Below, piece by piece: positions 1 to 5,051 of a stretch of DNA of 5,214 nucleotides (position 1 is the stretch's first letter; every line of letters starts with the position of its first letter). The DNA is from an uncultured Flavobacterium sp. Lineage in GTDB: Bacteria > Bacteroidota > Bacteroidia > Flavobacteriales > Flavobacteriaceae. Below the pieces are notes generated by a model. That model was not told the origin of the DNA. It made no database searches and was given only the letters and a program-made list of their open reading frames with translations. The DNA is taken from assembly GCA_946479395.1 (NCBI GenBank), contig CAMLFV010000182.1, positions 1 to 5,214 on the forward strand. The letters run 5' to 3'. A program made the translations under genes and the position numbers.

Positions 1-80
1 TTACTCAGCATCGACGTAACAGCAGTTTCAATGGGGGAAGGGTAGCTTTGTTTACTCAAACTTATTATCTATTTGTTTAA
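1..80. other. Window edge without a recognisable gene
   Basis: I could not identify a gene in these bases. One minus-strand frame is open across roughly the first 55 bases and could be the tail of something beyond the edge, but it shows no motif that I recognise, and stop codons close the frame just to its right. It lies downstream of the terminator of the secreted-protein gene, so it is outside that transcription unit. Confidence 0.4.
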
Positions 81-118
81 AGAGAAAACCCTCAACGCTT
101 GTATGGTGTTGAGGGCTT
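81..118 (-). terminator. Rho-independent terminator of the intact secreted-protein gene
   Basis: Read on the minus strand, CCCTCAAC (from 108-115) pairs perfectly with GTTGAGGG (from 89-96) across an 11-base loop, and is followed directly by TTTTCTCT. Flanking A and T bases can lengthen the stem by about three pairs, including one G-U. It starts about 25 bases past the TAA at 142-144. A similar hairpin follows the paralogous copy (839-863), which supports a functional element duplicated together with the gene. Confidence 0.85.
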
Positions 119-141
119 ATATAATATTGCTGTTTGTTGTA

Positions 142-687
142 TTATAAAGCAGTAGCAGTATAAGTTACGGTCTGCGTATAGGTCCCTGCTGGTTTACCTA
201 AAATATCAGACGATGATGATTTCGAAGCAGGAATGGTATAGTCCAAATTCAGTGTTAATGCGCTTCCAAGCGGAGCGTTTGACACTAAAGTCTGATCGCT
301 TGAAGATAAAACAACAGCATTCTTTGTTCCGCCCATTGTTCCTGAAGCTGTTGCAGCTTTGATCGTTAAAACGCTTACAGGGATTGAGTTGGTTCCATTT
401 AAAAAATTAGCACCTCCGGCTTTTACTTTTACATTAAAATTCTTGGTTGAAGTAACTTTTAAAGAGTTCGCTTTGGTAATGGTCTGGTCAGAGTTGTAGT
501 CTGCTGCAGTCGCATAATTGAAGTCAACGGTATTACCAATGGCAGGACTTCCCGCATCAATAGAGATTACATCGTTCAAGGTAATGTTTACCGTTGTTGT
601 TGCAGTGGTATTTTGAGCTTTCACATTGTTAGTTCCAAATAAGACTGCTCCGAAAGTTAAGGCTGCGATTACGAGTTGTTTTTTCAT
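142..687 (-). CDS. Secreted beta-sandwich-like protein, possibly DUF4402/fimbrial-subunit-like
   Basis: The product is 181 residues. MKKQ is followed by a hydrophobic stretch (about residues 5-19) and a predicted signal peptidase I site after NNVKA (residue 24), so the mature protein of about 157 residues begins QN. There is no lipobox cysteine, and no cysteine at all in the mature part. It is rich in Thr, Ser, Ala, Val and Asn, with alternating patterns (VNITLNDVISID, KVTSTKNFNVKVKAGGANF, LTLNLDYTI) and the C-terminal strand GTYTQTVTYTATAL. This suggests an all-beta extracellular or envelope fold like small fimbrial or spore-coat-type subunits. The exact family is an inference and its function is unknown; no chaperone or usher gene lies within the window. 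The start is supported by the signal peptide and by a promoter 55-62 bases upstream. A tandem paralogue (892-1410) lies upstream in the same orientation, but a terminator and a separate promoter lie between them. Confidence 0.9.
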   Translation of the reverse strand: MKKQLVIAALTFGAVLFGTNNVKAQNTTATTTVNITLNDVISIDAGSPAIGNTVDFNYATAADYNSDQTITKANSLKVTSTKNFNVKVKAGGANFLNGTNSIPVSVLTIKAATASGTMGGTKNAVVLSSSDQTLVSNAPLGSALTLNLDYTIPASKSSSSDILGKPAGTYTQTVTYTATAL

Positions 688-741
688 GATAATGATATTT
701 TATATTTTTATTGTTATTTAATTGTTCTCTTTTGAACATTA

Positions 742-749
742 CAAATCTA
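742..749 (-). promoter_or_regulatory. Bacteroidota -7 promoter element (TAGATTTG) of the secreted-protein gene
   Basis: On the minus strand TAGATTTG is an exact match to the Bacteroidota consensus TAnnTTTG. It lies 55 bases before the ATG at 685-687, which implies an AT-rich leader of about 45-50 bases without a Shine-Dalgarno site. I see no good -33 TTG at the usual 19-20-base spacing, so the call rests on the -7 element and its position. Confidence 0.6.
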
Positions 750-792
750 CGGCGGCAATAAAAGTTTCTTTGAAGTGGAAAATGGAAGTTCA

Positions 793-810
793 TGTAGTAA
801 AATAACTACA
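793..810. promoter_or_regulatory. Inverted repeat upstream of the secreted-protein promoter, possible operator
   Basis: TGTAGT and ACTACA form perfect 6-base arms around a 6-base AT centre. The site sits about 45-60 bases upstream of the -7 element at 742-749, where an activator could bind. It lies in the gene-free interval between the two paralogues. The arms are short, so chance occurrence is possible. Confidence 0.3.
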
Positions 811-830
811 CGCATTGTATTTTTTTAAAT

Positions 831-868
831 AGAACAATCCTCAACACTTGTTAGGTGTTAAGGGCTTG
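831..868 (-). terminator. Degenerate terminator hairpin of the truncated paralogue
   Basis: On the minus strand the arms derived from 855-863 and 839-847 form nine pairs (one a G-U wobble at 842/860) around a 7-base loop. It corresponds to the hairpin at 81-118, but the downstream U tract is eroded to ATTGTTCT, so termination should be weaker. This fits a decaying gene copy. Confidence 0.6.
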
Positions 869-891
869 TATAAAATTACTGTTTGTTTTTA

Positions 892-1410
892 TTATAAAGC
901 AGTAGCAGTATAAGTTACGGTCTGCGTATAAGTTCCTGCAGGTTTACCTAGAAGTACTCTCGATGCTTTTTCTGCCGAAATAGAATAGGCGATATTTAAA
1001 GATTGTTTTGCTCCGGAACTTGCGTTACCTACCAATACCTGATCAGCTGTAGACAATGTTACCTCATTCATAGTTCCTATTAGACTTCCTCCTGCTACTG
1101 CTTTTACCTGTAATATATCTACAGGAATTACGTTGGCACCACTGACAAAGTTTGCTCCCTCTGATTTTACTTTTACATCGAAATTTTTTAAAGAAATGAT
1201 GACTAAACTATTTGGAACCGTCAAATTTTTTGAAGAATTGTAATCTGCTATATTCACATAATTAAAATCTACAGTGCTTCCCGAAGCAACAGTTCCTATA
1301 TCGATTGCAATAACGTCGGCTAAAATAATGTTGACTGCGGTATTATCCTGCTCAGAATTTTGTGCCAAAACTGGATTCGTTCCTAAAGCGATTGCTCCAA
1401 AAGTTAAAGT
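892..1410 (-). pseudogene. 5'-truncated paralogue of the secreted beta-sandwich protein
   Basis: The reading frame covers the whole mature region seen in the neighbouring paralogue (mature part about 156 residues, last 19 residues identical). Homology runs back through the signal peptide core (LTFGAIALGTNPVLA then QN) but stops there. The initiating Met, the Lys pair and about nine codons are missing, and an in-frame TAA lies at 1426-1428. Between that stop and the signal core there is no ATG or GTG in frame. The first conventional alternative start is TTG at 1366-1368, but in the paralogue that codon is the signal-peptide residue just before the terminal Ala. Starting there would give a cytoplasmic protein without a signal, so a gene call of 158 residues beginning MAQN is probably an artefact. 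An ATG at 1419-1421 is out of frame by two bases across a (TA)4 run at 1410-1417. No promoter like that of the left copy precedes it. Confidence 0.75.
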
Positions 1411-1462
1411 ATATATACCATGTAATTAAACCTAGTTTTGCAAAATAAATAGTAAACAATAG

Positions 1463-2180
1463 TCATCTATTCCTTATGTTAACAAAACAAGCCATAACGG
1501 TATGCACTGGGTGCGGTGATTCACTCGCTTTATCATCACTGTAAACCAAGGCTAACCCTACAATAGGTAATTGTTGATCGTTATCGTTCACAGGGGCAAA
1601 ATCCACCACAAAATCTACTTTTTTAGCTTACCTATCAAGCTTTGTGTACTGTATCTTGGGTTCGGTTATTGAAATCTCAAAATCGGCGACACCATACCAT
1701 CCCGTTGCTACCTCTAAAAAAAAAGCCTGTGTATTTTACTGCCAGTTCGTATGGGATTGTGCCTAAATTAAGCTTGTTTCTTTTGGGATCGTATACCAAA
1801 ACGCTTAGGTCTATTTTCGAGTTTTTATTGAGTAATTTGTTGGTCAAAGTACTGTAGCTTTCTAAATCGTGCACAAGCTCGTTGAAAGTTTTTTCCGGTT
1901 CGTTTTTGGCAATTTGCAGAAAAAGAGCCATCAGCTGGTTATGAAAGGTGCCGTCTTTTTGTCGCCACAAATAGGGTTGCAGTTTTTGCTTTAAGTTTTT
2001 AACATATTTGGATACCTGCGCAAATCGCTCCTGACCCAATTTTATATTCGGGTGGTTCTGGGTAGCTGCCTTGGTAAACCCGCCCGAATAACTCTTAACG
2101 TATGTTTTACCGTTACGCTGGCAAAAGATAAAATCTCCCAAACGTCGACGTATGTTAAAATTATTGTCTGCCTTAGCCAT
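1463..2180 (-). pseudogene. Broken flavobacterial hypothetical protein (frameshift plus in-frame stop)
   Basis: The first 155 or so residues read openly from ATG at 2178-2180: MAKADNNFN, then LGDFIFCQRNGKTYVKS and FTKAATQNHPNIKLGQERF. This resembles a family of roughly 200-240-residue proteins of unknown function that I recall from flavobacteria (G-D-x-x-F-x-x-x-x-G-K/Y start). At 1716-1724 nine identical bases (T on the coding strand) shift the frame, and the product ends at 1677 with an unrelated tail (RGSNGMVWCRRF). Skipping one T restores a sensible sequence (GFFLEVATGWYGVADFEISI) that meets TAA at 1628-1630 and then continues in the same frame (VDFVVDFAPVNDNDQQLPIV, ending NIRNR) to TGA at 1463-1465. 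The restored protein would be about 238 residues. It has no signal peptide or membrane segment. Two separate lesions argue for true decay rather than a single sequencing error. Function unknown. Confidence 0.75.
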
Positions 2181-2262
2181 AATAGTGTGTTTTTTACTAT
2201 ACTTTTTCTAAATTATCTAAAATACGAAAAGAATTGCTACCTTTCGTTTTCACCCACTCCCT

Positions 2263-2290
2263 ATTCCCTTTTCCCTCATTCCCTTTTCCC
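2263..2290. repeat. Direct repeat ATTCCCTTTTCCC in a polypyrimidine tract
   Basis: The 13-base sequence ATTCCCTTTTCCC occurs exactly at 2263-2275 and again at 2278-2290, with TC between the copies (15-bp period). It is part of a nearly pure pyrimidine tract on the plus strand from about 2254 to 2293. On the minus strand it is a purine tract 70-110 bases upstream of the broken gene. Its role is unknown. Confidence 0.8.
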
Positions 2291-2299
2291 ATTCAATAC

Positions 2300-2344
2300 C
2301 GCCTTAGTATCGCATCAATGCCGCATTAGTGCCGTGATTACTGC
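2300..2344. repeat. Degenerate 11-bp tandem repeat, about four units
   Basis: Successive units are CGCCTTAGTAT, CGCATCAATGC, CGCATTAGTGC and CGTGATTACTGC, approximating CGCATTAGTGC. The second and third units differ at two positions; the outer two are more diverged, and the last is one base longer. The units directly follow the polypyrimidine repeat. No coding or known regulatory role is apparent. Confidence 0.55.
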
Positions 2345-2448
2345 ATACCAAAGCCCTATTATATCCATAGTTTAGTCTGCATAAAGCCTGAAATACATCT
2401 ATTTCTACTAATAACTTGAATTGAAATTTAACACAAGAATAAGTTAGT

Positions 2449-2467
2449 TCAAACAATAGTTGTTTGA
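2449..2467 (-). terminator. Perfect hairpin downstream of the helicase gene, possible terminator
   Basis: TCAAACAA and TTGTTTGA form a perfect 8-bp stem with a 3-base loop. It begins about 32 bases after the helicase stop codon, where a terminator would be expected. No U tract follows on the minus strand (ACTAACTT), so it is not a standard intrinsic terminator. It could stabilise the 3' end or be a protein-binding palindrome. Confidence 0.45.
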
Positions 2468-2498
2468 GGTGAATAAATGTAAAAATTTAATATTTTGA

Positions 2499-4748
2499 TT
2501 AATTTGCAGAATCTGATTTTAGTGATGATTTATAAATGCGTAAATCGTCCCAAGTGATATTTTCAGGAGCTTCGGCTTTAATTTCAGTAAGGGTTTTATC
2601 AGTATTATTCTGAAATAATTCTTTTAAAACGGCGATTTTTTTGACTGATATTACGGCTGTAATGTCTATTTTTTCTTCGCCTATTAATTTGGCAATATGC
2701 TGATAAATTGTTTGGACTGATAATTTTCGTTCTTCGGCGATTTCGGCAATGCTTAATTTGCGTTGCCAAAGAGCAAACGTTTTATCTGTTGTTGCAACTT
2801 TTACAGCTTTTGGAATTTGTTTGATATCGTCTTCAATCTCGTCAATATCCAGAATTTGTGTGCGAAGAATTTCCTTAATTCCCGTTATATGATTCAAGCG
2901 GTACGAGGTAATATCCTGATCATTTAAATTTTCATTTGAAAAATCAATACCACTAATAAATAACTGCACCATTTTATTGATTTTAATCAACTTTAAAACC
3001 ATTTTTATATGCTCGTCTTCAAAAACACGTAATTGTTCTGTAAATAGCACAAAACCTTTCTTCTTTTTAGATTGTTCTAACACAAACAATGTATCGTAAG
3101 CCAATTCATCCAACTTCGGAAAAAAATAAGCGTATGCTTTTGTTAAGCGTTGCAATAAATGATCAATCCTAAAATCATCTGCTGTGAAAAGCGCATGTAA
3201 TTCCTGTAAAAATTTTAATCCGACATTTTTGATAGTTTCCAGCAAACGTTCCTGCTTTTGTGCCCACGCTTGGTAAATTTTTCGAGTCGATTTTTTTTCG
3301 GTCACCCAGGTTTCAATCCATTTTAAAAATTCTTTATGTGCATCGATCCAATCAAATGTATCTTTAACCTGTAACCATAAATATTCTATTTTTGCCTGAA
3401 CCAACGGATTTTCATGATCTATTTGTTCATTCTGTTTAGCAAACGACAATACATTTTCATCGGCAGAAATGCTACGAATTGCAACTGGTTTTGACAACAC
3501 CAATCCGCTTAAGCTTCGTAATCGCGACAAAGCAACATACGCCTGACCGCTCATAAACACATCGTTAATATCCAGAACGGCTTTGTCAAATGTTAAACCT
3601 TGCGATTTGTGAACGGTTATTGCCCACGCTAATTTCAATGGATACTGCACAAAAGTTCCCAAAACCTGCTCTTCAATTTCTTTGGTTTGCTCGTTTAAAG
3701 TGTATCGAACATTTTGCCATTCGTATTTTTCAACGGTGATTTTTACGTTATCATCTGGCAAATAAACTTCAATTTCATTTTCGGATACATAAAAAACAGT
3801 CCCAATTTTTCCGTTGTAATAACGCTTTTCAAAACTTAAATCGTTTTTAACAAACATTACCTGTGCGCCTTTTTTCAGAACCAATTCAGGTTCTAACGGA
3901 TACATTTTCTCAGGAAAATCACCAATAACTTCGGGCAGGAAAACATATTCTTGAGCCTTTAAATTATCAAGTTCTTTATCGTTAATATCGTCTGCTTTTC
4001 GGTTGTGTGTTGTAAGCGTAATGTAGCCTTTGTTCTTTTTTGTATCGAAATTTTCGTTTACTTGTTTTTCAAGCAGTTCATAATCTTGCGGTGTATTGTT
4101 GTTTGTTCTAAAATTATTCAACAAACGGATAAAAGCTTCATCATCTTGACGGTAAATTTTCTTTAATTCGATATAAACCGGCTGCGTTTGTTGCATAACC
4201 CATGCATTAAAAAAGTAAATTCCGCTGTAAAACTGTTTCATAACCTGCCAATCGGCATGTCTTACAACCGGCGGCAACTGCCACAAATCGCCAATAAAAA
4301 GCAACTGAACTCCTCCAAATGGCAAACTAGATTTTCGTACAAACTGCAACATTTCATTCATGGCATCCAACAAATCTGCACGAAGCATTGAAACTTCATC
4401 AATGACTAACAATTCTAAATTTCTGATAACAGTTTGTTTAGATTGCGGCATTTTAAAGTGCCTCGTAATGGTTTGTTTGGTTTCGAAATACATACCGTTG
4501 TCTGTATTCTTAAAATCGACTGTAGGAATGTAACCCGAAAATGGCAGCTGAAAAAAAGAATGAATGGTTACACCGCCCGCATTTAAAGCAGCAATACCTG
4601 TTGGCGCAACAACCACCGTATTTTTGTGCGTTGTTAACAGAATTTTTTTAAGCAACGTTGTTTTACCCGTACCTGCTTTACCGGTTAAAAATACGTTTTT
4701 GTTGGTATGTTGTATGTATTGTAAAACTAATTGTGCTTCGGCTGTCAT
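2499..4748 (-). CDS. PIF1/RecD2-like SF1B DNA helicase with C-terminal helix-turn-helix
   Basis: The 749-residue product is predicted to be a cytoplasmic ATP-dependent 5'-3' DNA helicase; the polarity comes from the family, not the sequence. Visible motifs in order are: Walker A GKAGTGKT (23-30), motif Ia VVAPTGIAALN (46-56), Walker B LLVIDEVSML (113-122), motif III IGDLWQLPPV (152-161), a motif IV-like KKIYRQ (196-201), motif V AWAITVHKSQGLTF (374-387) and motif VI YVALSRLRSLSGL (404-416). All key catalytic residues appear intact. Residues about 450-650 are helical and charged, with no motif that I recognise. Residues 660-745 resemble the helix-turn-helix domain found at the C-terminus of some bacterial RecQ- and PIF1-type helicases (LSIAEIAEERKLSVQTIYQH at 665-684), probably for DNA binding. 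The start fits the family, since Walker A falls about 20 residues from the N-terminus. The gene stands alone, divergent from the toxin-antitoxin locus with an 81-bp gap. Related proteins are presumed to act in replication, recombination or resolving DNA structures; the substrate here is unknown. Confidence 0.95.
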   Translation of the reverse strand: MTAEAQLVLQYIQHTNKNVFLTGKAGTGKTTLLKKILLTTHKNTVVVAPTGIAALNAGGVTIHSFFQLPFSGYIPTVDFKNTDNGMYFETKQTITRHFKMPQSKQTVIRNLELLVIDEVSMLRADLLDAMNEMLQFVRKSSLPFGGVQLLFIGDLWQLPPVVRHADWQVMKQFYSGIYFFNAWVMQQTQPVYIELKKIYRQDDEAFIRLLNNFRTNNNTPQDYELLEKQVNENFDTKKNKGYITLTTHNRKADDINDKELDNLKAQEYVFLPEVIGDFPEKMYPLEPELVLKKGAQVMFVKNDLSFEKRYYNGKIGTVFYVSENEIEVYLPDDNVKITVEKYEWQNVRYTLNEQTKEIEEQVLGTFVQYPLKLAWAITVHKSQGLTFDKAVLDINDVFMSGQAYVALSRLRSLSGLVLSKPVAIRSISADENVLSFAKQNEQIDHENPLVQAKIEYLWLQVKDTFDWIDAHKEFLKWIETWVTEKKSTRKIYQAWAQKQERLLETIKNVGLKFLQELHALFTADDFRIDHLLQRLTKAYAYFFPKLDELAYDTLFVLEQSKKKKGFVLFTEQLRVFEDEHIKMVLKLIKINKMVQLFISGIDFSNENLNDQDITSYRLNHITGIKEILRTQILDIDEIEDDIKQIPKAVKVATTDKTFALWQRKLSIAEIAEERKLSVQTIYQHIAKLIGEEKIDITAVISVKKIAVLKELFQNNTDKTLTEIKAEAPENITWDDLRIYKSSLKSDSAN

Positions 4749-4777
4749 GCGGTAAATTTAAGTAAAATGCTGATATA

Positions 4778-4829
4778 TTGGAACGTGCAACAATTTTTTG
4801 TAATTTTGTATTACTAAAATACAAAACTA
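4778..4829 (+). promoter_or_regulatory. Antitoxin promoter overlapped by a 29-bp palindromic operator
   Basis: A -33 TTG at 4778-4780 is followed, after 20 bases, by TAATTTTG at 4801-4808, an exact TAnnTTTG -7 element. Transcription would begin near 4814, about 15 bases before the antitoxin ATG. The -7 element forms the left part of an inverted repeat: arm TAATTTTGTATT (4801-4812), centre ACTAA (4813-4817) and right arm 4818-4829, which on the minus strand reads TAGTTTTGTATT. The arms match at 11 of 12 positions, and the inner nine are perfect. A palindrome over the -7 element and start site is the usual architecture for repression by an antitoxin or toxin-antitoxin complex. The right arm also carries an exact minus-strand -7 element (TAGTTTTG), which could serve the helicase, though I see no -33 element for it. 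Confidence 0.75.
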
Positions 4830-5051
4830 ATGACAACTATAACCATAAAAATAAACGAACGAACCAAGGCTGGTAAAGCATTAAAAAATTTAATTGAGTT
4901 TTTTTCTAAAGAACACAAAGGTATTGAAATTGTTTCGGATACTAAAAGTGAATACAACCCAGAATTTGTAAAAAAAATTAAAGAAACTGAAAATCAAAAA
5001 GGTATTATTATAGATCCAAATGATGTATGGGGAAGTTTAGGATTGAAATAA
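4830..5051 (+). CDS. Antitoxin of a YoeB-type type II toxin-antitoxin pair
   Basis: The product is 73 residues. The N-terminus TTITIKINERTKAGKALKNLIEFF combines a beta strand and an amphipathic helix, as in dimerising, DNA-binding antitoxins. It resembles small flavobacterial antitoxins that I loosely associate with DUF2683; that assignment is unverified. The middle (YNPEFVKKI) and the tail (IIIDPNDVWGSLGLK) form the charged, probably flexible part expected to wrap and neutralise the toxin. The start is supported by the promoter 22 bases upstream. The last 25 bases overlap the start of the toxin frame at 5027, so the two are probably translationally coupled. It is likely autoregulated through the palindrome at 4801-4829. 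The frame is intact although the partner toxin is interrupted, so it may now act as an orphan antitoxin or DNA-binding regulator. Confidence 0.8.
   Translation: MTTITIKINERTKAGKALKNLIEFFSKEHKGIEIVSDTKSEYNPEFVKKIKETENQKGIIIDPNDVWGSLGLK

Larger units (their letters stand above)
81..1410 (-). repeat. Tandem duplication of secreted-protein gene plus terminator (750-bp offset)
   Basis: The unit made of gene, 3' flank and hairpin occurs twice in the same orientation. Stop codons lie at 142 and 892, exactly 750 bp apart. Positions 141-180 and 891-930 are identical over 40 bases, and the next 20 bases differ at only a few positions. Further into the genes the copies diverge; the proteins look roughly 55% identical by eye. 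Homology also extends past the stops into the terminator hairpins. At the 5' side it ends around codon 10 of the left gene, which corresponds to about position 1407 in the right copy. Confidence 0.85.
2181..2498. other. Gene-free interval with short repeats and a hairpin
   Basis: This stretch of 318 bases lies between the helicase stop and the start of the broken hypothetical gene. I see no credible coding region on either strand. The open frame on the plus strand at 2052-2375 mostly overlaps the broken gene and shows no protein-like composition. The interval holds a polypyrimidine direct repeat, an 11-bp degenerate tandem repeat and a perfect inverted repeat, listed separately. A near-match to the -7 element (TAATTTAG, minus strand, around 2208-2215) may be the former promoter of the broken gene. 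Confidence 0.6.

Noticed and set aside
1..141. tRNA or other structured RNA gene at the left edge
   Set aside because: No cloverleaf arms or CCA end could be traced; the only convincing structure is the terminator hairpin at 81-118.
1411..1462. Insertion-sequence boundary as the cause of the 5' truncation
   Set aside because: I found no terminal inverted repeats, target-site duplication or transposase remnant next to the junction; an ordinary deletion fits equally well.
1716..1724. Programmed frameshift at the 9-base homopolymer
   Set aside because: A shift would still run into TAA at 1628-1630, and I see no stimulatory structure; a mutation or sequencing error is more likely.
1642..1857. 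Plus-strand open frame of 71 codons
   Set aside because: It lies antisense to the broken hypothetical gene, resembles no protein family, and has no promoter; the minus strand carries the recognisable sequence.
2300..2344. CRISPR-like array
   Set aside because: The 11-bp units are contiguous and degenerate with no spacers, and there are no cas genes in the window.
2052..2375. Plus-strand open frame of 107 codons
   Set aside because: It overlaps the broken gene in antisense and then crosses the low-complexity repeats; its Ser/Pro/Phe-rich tail is simply the polypyrimidine tract translated.
4188..4755. Two plus-strand open frames opposite the helicase N-terminal region
   Set aside because: They are antisense shadows of the well-supported helicase motifs (Walker A to motif III) and show no independent coding evidence.
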